A DNA stretch of 64,000 nucleotides, taken from assembly GCA_021647405.1 (NCBI GenBank), contig JAKIUU010000006.1, positions 1 to 64,000 of the forward strand, in the 5' to 3' direction. The notes under the pieces are model-generated. The model made no database searches. It was given only the letters and a program-made list of their open reading frames with translations, and was not told the DNA's origin. This DNA comes from Flavobacteriaceae bacterium (lineage in GTDB: Bacteria > Bacteroidota > Bacteroidia > Flavobacteriales > Flavobacteriaceae). Positions 34,100-43,206 of the stretch are shown in pieces (position 1 is the first letter of the stretch; the number at the start of each line of letters is the position of its first letter). Position numbers and translations under genes: made by a program.

Positions 34100-35283
34100 A
34101 ATTCTGAATTTACGTTGTGGTAAATTTTATTTGCTGTCCCCAAAATTTTAATAAATCCTTTGGCATCAGCAGCAGTCCAAGCTTTATTGGTTTCGCCATA
34201 TTCTCCAAATTTAGATTTCATCAAATCGTGTTTAGATTCAATACCGTTTACACTAAAGTGATAGGGTTTTAAAGTTATATAAACTTCTCCCGTAACTGTT
34301 TTTTGAGAATTGGTCAAAAAGGCTTCAATATTTCGCATTACAGGTTCAAAATATTGTCCCTCATGCAATAACATACCATACCAACTGCCCAATTGTTCTT
34401 TCAGGTTTTGTTGCCATTTAGACAGCACATGTTTTTCTAAAGTGTGATGTGCCTTAATAGTAACTACTGCAGCCGCGGCCTCAAAACCTACGCGCCCTTT
34501 AATCCCTACAATGGTATCGCCCACATGAATATCGCGGCCAATAGCGTATTTTGAAGCCATCTCTTCTAACTTTAAAATGGTATTTACCGAAGTGTCATAT
34601 TCATCGTTTAAACCAATTATCTCTCCTTTTTTAAAATGCAATTTTATATCCGTTGGTTGTGTTTTTTCCAATTGGCTTGGATAAGCTTCTTCGGGCAGGG
34701 CCTGATGAGAGGTTAGTGTTTCAACACCCCCCACACTGGTGCCCCAAATACCTTTATTAATAGAGTATTTTGCTTTTTCCCAAGGGTAATCGACGCCATT
34801 ATCTTTTAAATAAGCTATTTCTGCTTGCCTAGATAATTTTAAATCTCTGATAGGCGTGATGATATCAATCTCAGGAGCCAATGTTTGAAAAATCATATCA
34901 AACCGTACTTGGTCATTCCCTGCGCCTGTACTGCCATGGGCAATATATTTTGCGCCAACTTTTTTGGCGTATTCTACCACTTCAATGGCTTGAAATACTC
35001 TTTCGGCACTCACAGAAAGCGGATAGGTATTGTTCTTAAGAACATTGCCAAACACCATATATTTAATGGCTTTGTTATAATATTCTTCTAAAATATTTTT
35101 ATTGATGTGTGACGTTACACCCATTTCATAGGCCTTTTTTTCGACTTCCTTTAATTCACTATCAGAAAACCCGCCTGTATTTACAAGTACACTATGCACC
35201 TCTAAATTCAACTCATTTATTAAATATTTTACACAATATGAGGTGTCTAAACCACCACTATATGCCAGTACTACTTTTTCCAT
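34096..35283 (-). CDS. argG: Argininosuccinate synthase
   Basis: 395 residues. ATP pyrophosphatase loop LAYSGGLDTSYCVKYL (7-22) and GSTGAGNDQVRFD near 116-128 are intact. It joins citrulline and aspartate. It lies 1 bp after the GNAT gene at the head of the operon, and 4 nt overlap argC. Confidence 0.97.
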   Translation of the reverse strand: MEKVVLAYSGGLDTSYCVKYLINELNLEVHSVLVNTGGFSDSELKEVEKKAYEMGVTSHINKNILEEYYNKAIKYMVFGNVLKNNTYPLSVSAERVFQAIEVVEYAKKVGAKYIAHGSTGAGNDQVRFDMIFQTLAPEIDIITPIRDLKLSRQAEIAYLKDNGVDYPWEKAKYSINKGIWGTSVGGVETLTSHQALPEEAYPSQLEKTQPTDIKLHFKKGEIIGLNDEYDTSVNTILKLEEMASKYAIGRDIHVGDTIVGIKGRVGFEAAAAVVTIKAHHTLEKHVLSKWQQNLKEQLGSWYGMLLHEGQYFEPVMRNIEAFLTNSQKTVTGEVYITLKPYHFSVNGIESKHDLMKSKFGEYGETNKAWTAADAKGFIKILGTANKIYHNVNSEL

Positions 35284-35284
35284 T

Positions 35285-35902
35285 TTATTTATTGTTTTTT
35301 TTAAGAAATAAGGTCTGCTTAATTTTTTTTAACCTACTTAATACTTTAGAACTGTACTTGCGTTCGTTTAATTTTTTATTATGACTTGGGTTGTATAACA
35401 TGCCTGTACACAAACACATCTTTTTATTTGTGCGCATTAAAACATCGTAATTACTACAGGTTTTACAACCATCCCAAAAATATTCGTCTTTGGTTATCTC
35501 AGAAAATGTTACTGGATGATAGCCCAATTCGTAATTAATTTTCATCACAGCAAGTCCAGTGGTAATGCCAAATATTTTAGCCTCAGGGTACCTCTCTTTT
35601 GAATATTCTAAAATTTTCTTTTTGATTTTTTTTGCCAATCCTTGGTTTCTAAAATCAGGATGGACTATGAGTCCCGAATTCACCACAAATTCTTTGTTAT
35701 CCCAAGTTTCGATATAACAAAATCCAGCAAACATATTTTTATCAAGTGCAATTATTGCATTGCCATTCTGAATCTTTTCAGTAATATATTCGGGGGTTCT
35801 TAAGGCAATACCTGTTCCCCTAACCTTGGCAGATTCTGCTATGGTTTTACAAATTAACGCCGCATATTTAATATGCGATTTACCAGCTATAACAACTTTC
35901 AT
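35285..35902 (-). CDS. GNAT acyltransferase heading the arginine operon (candidate N-acylglutamate synthase)
   Basis: 205 residues. GNAT core at about 1-150 with the acyl-CoA loop RNQGLAKKIKKKI and preceding strand SGLIVHPDFR. A C-terminal tail carries four cysteines in CKTC...CLC spacing plus a basic end (KKIKQTLFLKKNNK), unlike ordinary ArgA. No kinase-like domain. It is the first gene of the operon, 1 bp before argG, and no other gene for the first arginine step is in the window, so acylation of glutamate (acetyl or succinyl) is the likely job. That is inferred from context; the GNAT fold is seen. Confidence 0.8.
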   Translation of the reverse strand: MKVVIAGKSHIKYAALICKTIAESAKVRGTGIALRTPEYITEKIQNGNAIIALDKNMFAGFCYIETWDNKEFVVNSGLIVHPDFRNQGLAKKIKKKILEYSKERYPEAKIFGITTGLAVMKINYELGYHPVTFSEITKDEYFWDGCKTCSNYDVLMRTNKKMCLCTGMLYNPSHNKKLNERKYSSKVLSRLKKIKQTLFLKKNNK

Positions 35903-36253
35903 TGTTTTACTTTTTAATTAAGATTTAAATATTTTTTTTGTTTTTTAAAAGGGAAAACGGACACACCATTTTCAAAAGTATATTACGCCCAAAAGGGGCG
36001 GCGGCGCGGAGAAAAGCGCACAACAACAGCATCTGAATTAAATGAATTCTGATTTAAAAAGTATGATTTGTAAGGTAAAAGTTGCAAAATAATGAAAAAA
36101 ATGAAAATTAATAAACTGTTTTTTGTTCTGTGAAATTAGCGTACACAGCGGCGGCGGATACCCATGCTGGGTCTCGGAAAACGAACAGTTATATTTGAAG
36201 TATGTATTTTCATTGGTGCAATATTACATAAAAAATTGGTACTTAAAAACATT
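35903..36253. promoter_or_regulatory. Spacer between ilvA and the arginine operon
   Basis: 351 bp without a gene. Left part: the leader of the arginine operon, with hairpins CGCCC-AAAA-GGGCG (near 35986-36000) and GCGC...GCGC (36004-36019). On the minus strand TTTG (36085-36088), 21 bp, then TACTTTTT (36056-36063) is a possible promoter with an imperfect -7 box. Right part: a folded element at 36114-36190. No ARG-box-like palindrome was recognised. Confidence 0.4.
36114..36190. other. Structured element: outer stem with two inner hairpins
   Basis: AACTGTT+TTTT (36114-36124) pairs with AAAA-cg-AACAGTT (36178-36190), an 11-bp stem with a 2-nt bulge. It encloses CTGTG...CACAG (36128-36148) and ACCCA-TGC-TGGGT (36160-36172), giving a three-way-junction plan. 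Strand is undecided. It could be a small non-coding RNA, a palindromic mobile element or the end of the ilv transcript; no T-run marks it as a simple terminator. Confidence 0.45.
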
Positions 36254-37516
36254 TTAAACTAAAAATTGAAATAAGTCAGGGTTTTCGTTTAGATATTCCC
36301 CTAAAAACCCTTTTTCTTTCATTCTGGCAACTAAAGGATTAAAATCATCATTCGATTCTAATTCAATACCAACCACTGCTGGCCCTTTAGACCGGTTATG
36401 CTTTTTGGTATATTCAAAATAAGCAATGTCATCATTTGGTCCCAAAACATCTACTACAAATTCTTTTAAAGCACCTGAACGTTGCGGAAATTGAATTATA
36501 AAATAATGTTTTAAGCCCTCGTATAACAAAGCCCGTTCTTTCATTTCTTCCATACGGGTAATGTCATTATTACCACCACTTACCACACAAACTACTGTCT
36601 TTCCTTTTATTTGTTCTTTATACTTTTCGAGTGCTGCTATAGACAATGCACCGGCGGGTTCAACCACCAAAGCATTTTCGTTATACACTTTTAAAATAGT
36701 TGAACATATCAGTCCTTCGCTAATGGTATGCGTATCATACAATAAATCTTTACAAAATTCAAATGTCAAATCACCCATGCGTTTAACGGCAGCCCCATCA
36801 ACAAATTTATCAATCTTTGCCAGCGTGGTATTCTTATTATTTCTTAAAGATGTTGTTAAAGAGGGGGCTCCTTTTGGTTCAACACCTATTATTTTTGTTT
36901 CAGGACTCAGATCCTTAAACACACTCGAAACGCCCGAAGCCAAGCCCCCTCCACCAACTGGCAACATAACAAAGTCAATAGGTTCTTTACTCTCACTTAA
37001 AATTTCAAGACCAATAGTACCCTGACCTGCAATAACATCTAAATCATCAAAAGGATGTACAAAAGTGCTGTTATGAGTTTGACAAAATTTATTGGCTGCC
37101 AACTGGCTATCGTCAAAACTGTCGCCAAAAAGTTTTACCTCAACATATAAACCCCCAAACATTTTTACCTGATCAATTTTTTGATGTGGCGTTGTTACAG
37201 GCATAAATATGACTCCTTTTACTTTTAATTTATTACAGGCAAATGCCACCCCTTGCGCGTGATTACCAGCGCTTGCACAAACAATTCCGTTTTTTAATTC
37301 CTCTTTTGTTAAACCCTGAATTTTATTAAAAGCTCCTCTAATTTTATACGAGCGCACCACTTGTAAATCTTCTCTTTTAAAATAAATATTCGCTTGGTAG
37401 CGTTCAGAAAAGTTTTTTATATACATCAACGGCGTTTGTGCTACAACGCCTTTAATATTATGCTGCGCTTTGTAAAAACTTTCTAGCGAAAGGTTATTTT
37501 GGGTAGATGTGATCAT
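36254..37516 (-). CDS. ilvA: Threonine deaminase (short form)
   Basis: 420 residues, PLP-dependent. The PLP lysine lies in VRSYKIRGAFNKI near 55-67, the phosphate-binding glycine loop is LPVGGGGLASGVSS near 182-195. After residue 330 there is a single ACT-like regulatory domain (YFIIQFPQRSGALKEF), one fewer than in E. coli IlvA. It makes 2-oxobutanoate for isoleucine. Last gene of the ilv operon; the ilvC stop and ilvA start share a base. Confidence 0.95.
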   Translation of the reverse strand: MITSTQNNLSLESFYKAQHNIKGVVAQTPLMYIKNFSERYQANIYFKREDLQVVRSYKIRGAFNKIQGLTKEELKNGIVCASAGNHAQGVAFACNKLKVKGVIFMPVTTPHQKIDQVKMFGGLYVEVKLFGDSFDDSQLAANKFCQTHNSTFVHPFDDLDVIAGQGTIGLEILSESKEPIDFVMLPVGGGGLASGVSSVFKDLSPETKIIGVEPKGAPSLTTSLRNNKNTTLAKIDKFVDGAAVKRMGDLTFEFCKDLLYDTHTISEGLICSTILKVYNENALVVEPAGALSIAALEKYKEQIKGKTVVCVVSGGNNDITRMEEMKERALLYEGLKHYFIIQFPQRSGALKEFVVDVLGPNDDIAYFEYTKKHNRSKGPAVVGIELESNDDFNPLVARMKEKGFLGEYLNENPDLFQFLV

Positions 37517-38991
37517 TAAACTATTTTTATCATGGCAGTCATTGATTCTCTTAAATCATAACCAATTATCTCTATGGGATGAAATCTAATGGCTTCATTA
37601 ATTTCTATTAATTCTTTGTTATCCACATGATTGTCTTGTCCTTCTCCAAAATGATTTCCGATAACATCCGCTTCAATATTTTTCATAAAATCGGCTAACA
37701 AAGGTTTACAGCTATGGTCAAACAAATAACAGCCATATTCTGCTGTATCAGAAATAATCCTATTCATTTCATATAGTTTTTTACGTGCAATGGTATTGGC
37801 AATTAGCGGTACTTCGTGAAGCGACTCGTAATAGGCCGATTCTTCTTTTATACCTGCTTCAGTCATGGTTTCAAAGGCCAATTCAACGCCCGATTTTACA
37901 AAAGCTATCATTAAAACAGCATTGTCAAAATAGGCTTGTTCAGAAATTTCTTCTTTACAAGCTTCTGTTTTTTCAAAATCAGTTTCACCTGTTTCGGCAC
38001 GCCACTCTAATAGATTTTTATCGCCATTAGCCCAATCTTCCATCATTGTTTTAGAAAATTCTCCGCTCATAATATCGTCCATGTGTTTTTGGAAAAGTGG
38101 CCGCATTATGTGCTTTAATTCTTCCGACAAATTATACGCTTTTACTTTGGCAGGATTAGATAAACGGTCCATCATATTTGTAATACCACCGTGCTTTAAT
38201 GCTTCGGTAATAACTTCCCACCCATTCTGAATCAGTTTTGAAGCATAGCCAGATTCAACGCCTTTTTCAATCATTTTGTTAAACGATAAGATTGAAGCTG
38301 TTTGTAAAACACCACATAATATGGTTTGTTCGCCCATTAAATCTGATTTTACCTCAGCCACAAAAGACGAGTGTAAAACACCTGCTTTATGACCTCCTGT
38401 AGCAGCGGCATAAGCTTTTACTATATCAAGGCCATCGCCATTAGGGTCGTTTTCTGGATGTACCGCTATTAAAGTTGGTACGCCAAAGCCACGTTTGTAT
38501 TCTTCGCGAACTTCGGTTCCAGGCGATTTTGGTGCCACCATAATAACGGTAATGTCTTTACGGATTTGCATGCCTTCTTCAACCATATTAAATCCGTGAG
38601 AATACGATAATGTTGCGCCTTCTTTCATCAAAGGCATTACAGCAGAAACCACACTGGTGTGTTGTTTGTCTGGTGTTAGGTTCGAAACCAAATCGGCTGT
38701 TGGAATAAGTTCTTCGTAAGTACCTACTTTAAAATTATTTTCAACAGCATTTTTATACGATTGGCGTTTTTCTTTTATGGCTCCTTCGCGTAAAGCATAC
38801 GAAACATCTAAACCTGAATCGCGCATGTTTAAACCCTGATTTAATCCTTGGGCACCACAGCCAACAATAACTATTTTTTTGTTCTTTAATTTTTTGACAC
38901 CATTTGTAAATTCTGAAGTATCCATAAATTCACATTTCCCCAATTGTTCTAGTTGCAAACGCAGTGGAAGTGCGTTAAAATAATTTGCCAT
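37516..38991 (-). CDS. ilvC: Ketol-acid reductoisomerase, class II (long form)
   Basis: 491 residues, the same length as E. coli IlvC and about 150 longer than class I enzymes. NADPH site KIVIVGCGAQGLNQGLNMRDS, followed by SYALREGAI; duplicated C-terminal knotted domain with metal-binding Asp/Glu residues (LMGEQTILCG and SEQAYFDNAV...SGVELAFE). It makes the dihydroxy acids of valine and isoleucine synthesis. Confidence 0.96.
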   Translation of the reverse strand: MANYFNALPLRLQLEQLGKCEFMDTSEFTNGVKKLKNKKIVIVGCGAQGLNQGLNMRDSGLDVSYALREGAIKEKRQSYKNAVENNFKVGTYEELIPTADLVSNLTPDKQHTSVVSAVMPLMKEGATLSYSHGFNMVEEGMQIRKDITVIMVAPKSPGTEVREEYKRGFGVPTLIAVHPENDPNGDGLDIVKAYAAATGGHKAGVLHSSFVAEVKSDLMGEQTILCGVLQTASILSFNKMIEKGVESGYASKLIQNGWEVITEALKHGGITNMMDRLSNPAKVKAYNLSEELKHIMRPLFQKHMDDIMSGEFSKTMMEDWANGDKNLLEWRAETGETDFEKTEACKEEISEQAYFDNAVLMIAFVKSGVELAFETMTEAGIKEESAYYESLHEVPLIANTIARKKLYEMNRIISDTAEYGCYLFDHSCKPLLADFMKNIEADVIGNHFGEGQDNHVDNKELIEINEAIRFHPIEIIGYDLRESMTAMIKIV

Positions 38992-39006
38992 TTTTTATTT
39001 TTTTAG

Positions 39007-39528
39007 TTAAATATTTTCTTGTAATAATTCTGAAATGGCCATTTTAGGCCTTGTTATTGCGATGCGTCCCGAACGTACAAATTGCAACAAACCATAAGGT
39101 TTTAACTTGTCGTACATTCTGTCAATATCTTCTTTTAGTCCTGAAGCTTCAATAACAAAATAACGCTCAGTTATTGTAACTATATGCGCACGTCTAAACT
39201 TGAATTTATTTTGAATATGTTCATCATACATAAACTTAGTTGAGATTTTAAACATGGCTGTTTCTTGATAAATAACCTCATCGTCTTTATGATAAAACGC
39301 TTTAATCACTTCAATCTGTTTCTCTAATTGTCCTACAACCTTTTTTATTGAGGTTTCGGAAACGATTACCACAAAAGTAAAACGGTGCACATGATCGATT
39401 TCAGATTTAGAAACGGTCATGCTTTCAATGTTGATATGCCGCTTTAAAAAAATAGCTGAAAGGCGGTTTAGTATGCCAACATTATTTTCGGTGTAAACTG
39501 AAACTGTAAAATTTTGTTTTTCTTCCAT
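39007..39528 (-). CDS. ilvN: Acetolactate synthase small (regulatory) subunit
   Basis: 173 residues. N-terminal ACT domain (FTVSVYTENNVGILNRLSAIF, of which the V-x-x-E-N-x-x-G-V-L-x-R-I pattern is the hallmark) and the C-terminal ALS-SS domain with YFVIEASG. It binds branched-chain amino acids for feedback control of IlvB. Two bp after ilvB, 15 bp before ilvC. Confidence 0.94.
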   Translation of the reverse strand: MEEKQNFTVSVYTENNVGILNRLSAIFLKRHINIESMTVSKSEIDHVHRFTFVVIVSETSIKKVVGQLEKQIEVIKAFYHKDDEVIYQETAMFKISTKFMYDEHIQNKFKFRRAHIVTITERYFVIEASGLKEDIDRMYDKLKPYGLLQFVRSGRIAITRPKMAISELLQENI

Positions 39529-39530
39529 AA

Positions 39531-41264
39531 TTAACTTAGTCTAATGTCTGAAACACTTTCTCCTGTTGGTATCATTGGAAATATATTGTCTTCTTTTTCT
39601 ATAACAACTTCTAAAAAATACGCTTCTTTTGAAGCTACCATTGTTTTGACAGCATTGGCTAAATTTTCGCGTTTTGAAACCCGATTGGCTTTAATTCCGT
39701 AGCCTTCAGCAATTTTAACAAAGTCAGGATTTTTCATTACGGTAGATGCATATCTTCTGTCAAAAAATAACTCTTGCCACTGGCGTACCATTCCTAAAAA
39801 ACTATTGTTCAACACAACTATTTTAACAGGCACTTCTGTTTGAAGTATTGTTCCGAGTTCTTGAATAGTCATTTGATAGCCGCCATCGCCAATAATGGCA
39901 ACAACTTCTCTTTCTGGCGCACCCATTTTGGCACCAATGGCTGCGGGAAGCGCAAAACCCATTGTGCCCAGGCCTCCTGAGGTAATGCTGCTTCTGGTTT
40001 TAATAAAATTGGCATAACGGCAGGCAAACATTTGGTGTTGGCCTACATCAGAAACAATGACAGCTTCGCCATTTGTTTCTTGGTTAATTTTATTGATAAC
40101 CTCGCCCATGGTTAAACCTTCTTTTGTAGGATTCAACTGATCGTTTATAACAACCTCGCACTCCTTTTGATATAACTTGGTAAATTCTTGCAACCATGCT
40201 GCATGCTGCATTTTATTTACAAAAGGCATTATCTCGGTTAAGCTTTCTTTTACATTTCCTAAAACAGCTACATCTGTTTTAACATTTTTATCAATTTCGG
40301 CAGGATCAATTTCAAAATGAATAACCTTGGCTTGTTTGGCATAAGTTTCTAAATTACCGGTAACACGATCGTCAAAACGCATGCCAATAGCAATAAGCAA
40401 ATCGCATTGATTGGTTAAAACATTTGGCGCATAATTGCCGTGCATACCAACCATACCAACATTTAGTGGGTGTTTTGTAGCTAAAGCTGATAAACCTAAC
40501 GCTGTTGAAGCTGAAGGAATATTGGTCTTTTCAATAAAAGCTTTAAATTCTGCTTCGGCTTGACCAATAATAATACCTTGCCCAAAAACGATAAATGGTT
40601 TTTTAGCACTGTTAATTAATTCGGCTGCGGCTTTAACTTTTTCAATATCAAGTTTTGGGATGGCCCGATAACTTCTTATTTTCTCACATTTTTTATATTT
40701 AAAATCTACTTCTCCAAATTGCGCATCTTTTGTAATATCAATTAATACTGGCCCTGGTCGGCCTGATTTCGCAATATAAAAAGCCTTGGCCATAATTTCT
40801 GGAATTTCGCTGGCTTTGGTTATTTGATAATTCCATTTTGTTACAGGTGTAGAAATACCAATGATATCGGTTTCTTGAAAAGCATCAGATCCTAAAAGAT
40901 GAGAGGATACTTGTCCTGTGATACAAACCAGAGGTGTAGAGTCTATTTGAGCATCGGCAATTCCCGTTACCAAATTTGTAGCGCCAGGTCCTGAAGTGGC
41001 AAAAACAATTCCTGTTTTACCTGTTACACGCGCAAATCCTTGAGCCGCATGTGTGGCGCCTTGTTCATGACGCGTAAGTACATGATGTAATTTATCTTGA
41101 TATTTATACAATTCATCATAAATTGGCATAATGGCTCCTCCTGGGTAACCATAGGCTAAATCAACTCCTTCGGCTAATAGGCATTTGACCACCGCTTCGG
41201 AACCAGAAATTTTGGTTAATTTTAATCTTGTCTCCCCAACTGTTTTTTTGATTGTTGTTTCCAT
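39531..41264 (-). CDS. ilvB: Acetolactate synthase large subunit
   Basis: 577 residues from METTIKK at 41264; an ATG five codons upstream (41279) overlaps the ilvD stop and is the alternative. TPP enzyme: the activating Glu lies in TRHEQGATHAAQGFAR, and the TPP/Mg motif is IIGDGGYQMTIQELGTI...NNSFLGMV. It condenses pyruvate with pyruvate or 2-oxobutanoate. Works with IlvN downstream. Confidence 0.96.
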   Translation of the reverse strand: METTIKKTVGETRLKLTKISGSEAVVKCLLAEGVDLAYGYPGGAIMPIYDELYKYQDKLHHVLTRHEQGATHAAQGFARVTGKTGIVFATSGPGATNLVTGIADAQIDSTPLVCITGQVSSHLLGSDAFQETDIIGISTPVTKWNYQITKASEIPEIMAKAFYIAKSGRPGPVLIDITKDAQFGEVDFKYKKCEKIRSYRAIPKLDIEKVKAAAELINSAKKPFIVFGQGIIIGQAEAEFKAFIEKTNIPSASTALGLSALATKHPLNVGMVGMHGNYAPNVLTNQCDLLIAIGMRFDDRVTGNLETYAKQAKVIHFEIDPAEIDKNVKTDVAVLGNVKESLTEIMPFVNKMQHAAWLQEFTKLYQKECEVVINDQLNPTKEGLTMGEVINKINQETNGEAVIVSDVGQHQMFACRYANFIKTRSSITSGGLGTMGFALPAAIGAKMGAPEREVVAIIGDGGYQMTIQELGTILQTEVPVKIVVLNNSFLGMVRQWQELFFDRRYASTVMKNPDFVKIAEGYGIKANRVSKRENLANAVKTMVASKEAYFLEVVIEKEDNIFPMIPTGESVSDIRLS

Positions 41265-41268
41265 ATTT

Positions 41269-42945
41269 TTAAAATTCATCGGTTACACAACCTTGAGAAG
41301 CGGTTGAAACTGTTTTGGCATATTTGTATAAAATACCTCTTTTGGCTTTTAATGCGGGTTGTTGCCAAGCAGCTTTACGTGCTGAGAATTCAGATTCAGA
41401 GATATTTAAATCAATGCGGTTATTGGCCACATCTATGGTAATAGTATCGCCATTTTCTATAAGTGCTATTGGGCCGCCATCTTGGGCTTCGGGCGTAATA
41501 TGCCCCACTACAAATCCGTGCGTGCCTCCCGAAAAACGACCATCAGTAATCAAGGCCACAGATTTACCTAAACCAGCTCCCATAATCATAGAAGTGGGTT
41601 TGAGCATTTCGGGCATGCCGGGGCCACCGCGAGGCCCTACATAACGAATAACTATCACATCGCCTTTTTCTACCAAACCATTAGCAATGCCGTCATTGGC
41701 ATCTTGCTCGCTATTAAAAACCTTGGCCGAACCTTTAAACATAATACCTTCTTTTCCTGTAATCTTGGCCACCGAGCCCTCTGGCGCAATAGAGCCTTTT
41801 AATATTTGGAGGTGGCCTGTTTTTTTAACAGCTGTTTCGATATTGTGAATGACGGTTTGTTCAAAGGCCATCGGCTTAATATCTGCTAAATTTTCGGCAA
41901 CAGTTTTGCCTGTTACAGTCATACAATCGCCATGTAAATACCCATTATTTAAAAGATATTTCATTACAGCAGGCGTACCGCCAATACTGTGAACGTCTTC
42001 CATTAAATATTTGCCACTTGGTTTAAGATCGGCTAACACAGGTGTTTTATCGCTTATACGTTGAAAATCGTCTAATGTAAATTCAATTTTCGCCGCCTTA
42101 GCAATGGCTAAATAATGTAGTACTGCATTTGTGGAGCCGCCTAAAGCGATAACCACCGTAATGGCATTTTCGAGTGCTTTTTTGCTGATGATATCTAGCG
42201 GTTTTAAATCTAAATTTATCAGCTTATCAATGGCGTCAGCCACCAATCTTGTCTCTTTATTTTTATCGGGATGTTCGGCTGGCAACGACGCGTTAAAAGG
42301 CAACGAAAAGCCTAGAGCTTCTATTGATGAAGCCATGGTATTGGCTGTGTACATACCGCCACAAGCTCCTGCACCCGGACAGGCTTTTTTGATGATTTCT
42401 TTAAATTCTTCATCGCTTAAAGTCCCTGCATTTTTTTCGCCCAAAGCTTCAAAAGCAGATACAATATCTAATTTTTTTCCTTTGTGATTTCCTGAAGCGA
42501 TAGTGCCACCATAAACCATTAAAGAAGGTCTGTTTAAACGCAACATCGCCATTAAAGCGCCCGGCATATTTTTATCGCAACCCACCACAGTAACCAATCC
42601 GTCATAACTTTGGGCATTCATTACAATCTCAATAGAATCGGCAATAACATCGCGCGAAGGCAGCGAATAATTCATACCGCTGGTGCCCATAGAAATGCCA
42701 TCGCTTACGCCGATGGTGTGAAACATCAAACCCACCAATTCCTTTTGATTGACGTGGAATTTTATTTTAGCCGCCAAATTGTTGAGATGCATATTGCAAG
42801 TATTCCCGTCGAAACCTGTACTGGCAATACCTATTTGTGGTTTTTTTAAATCGTCTTCGGTTAATCCAACACCGTAAAACATCGCCTGTGCTGCCGGTTG
42901 GTTGGGGTCTTGCGTAACGCGTTTACTGTATTTATTTAATTGCAT
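41269..42945 (-). CDS. ilvD: Dihydroxy-acid dehydratase
   Basis: 558 residues, IlvD/Edd family. Iron-sulfur cysteines in NTCNMHLN, VGCDKNMPGALMAM and GACGGMYTANTM, plus the C-terminal GRFSGGTHGFVVGH motif. Dehydrates dihydroxy acids to the 2-oxo acids of valine and isoleucine. First gene of the ilv operon, with an AGAGGA near 11 bp before the ATG that could act as a ribosome binding site. Confidence 0.97.
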   Translation of the reverse strand: MQLNKYSKRVTQDPNQPAAQAMFYGVGLTEDDLKKPQIGIASTGFDGNTCNMHLNNLAAKIKFHVNQKELVGLMFHTIGVSDGISMGTSGMNYSLPSRDVIADSIEIVMNAQSYDGLVTVVGCDKNMPGALMAMLRLNRPSLMVYGGTIASGNHKGKKLDIVSAFEALGEKNAGTLSDEEFKEIIKKACPGAGACGGMYTANTMASSIEALGFSLPFNASLPAEHPDKNKETRLVADAIDKLINLDLKPLDIISKKALENAITVVIALGGSTNAVLHYLAIAKAAKIEFTLDDFQRISDKTPVLADLKPSGKYLMEDVHSIGGTPAVMKYLLNNGYLHGDCMTVTGKTVAENLADIKPMAFEQTVIHNIETAVKKTGHLQILKGSIAPEGSVAKITGKEGIMFKGSAKVFNSEQDANDGIANGLVEKGDVIVIRYVGPRGGPGMPEMLKPTSMIMGAGLGKSVALITDGRFSGGTHGFVVGHITPEAQDGGPIALIENGDTITIDVANNRIDLNISESEFSARKAAWQQPALKAKRGILYKYAKTVSTASQGCVTDEF

Positions 42946-42973
42946 TTAGTAGTCCTCTTATTTTAATAATTAG

Positions 42974-43000
42974 CAAATTTAACCTAGGTGTTAATACCAA
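42974..43000 (-). promoter_or_regulatory. Putative ilv operon promoter
   Basis: On the minus strand TTG (43000-42998), 16 bp, then TAAATTTG (42981-42974), an exact TAnnTTTG box 28 bp upstream of ilvD. The spacer is a little short of the usual 17-23 bp. No leader peptide rich in branched-chain codons or riboswitch was recognised. Confidence 0.5.
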
Positions 43001-43102
43001 GTCTCTAGAATTATATTTTTTTACAATACTCAATTTTACCTTTTTTTACATATCTATTTGTTTTACTGATAATTAACATTATTTGTTTTACAATGATTAG
43101 CT

Positions 43103-43137
43103 ATAAAAAAACCTGGGTCTTAAATTGGATACAGGTT
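43103..43137 (-). terminator. Terminator after the unknown helical-protein gene
   Basis: On the minus strand AACCTG...CAGGTT (6-bp stem, 16-nt loop) runs straight into TTTTTTTAT. It lies 70 bp past the stop at 43207 and before the ilv promoter. Confidence 0.6.
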
Positions 43138-43206
43138 ATAATTTATAGTCATTACAAACACAGCTCTCCCTCACGAATCCTTTTGTGCGGTTGTGAAAAA
43201 GTTATT

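Noticed and set aside
42946..43206. Leader peptide for ilv attenuation (a short minus-strand frame starting MLIIS near 43080)
   Set aside because: Only three branched-chain codons, upstream of the better promoter at 42974-43000, and no paired terminator/antiterminator stems.
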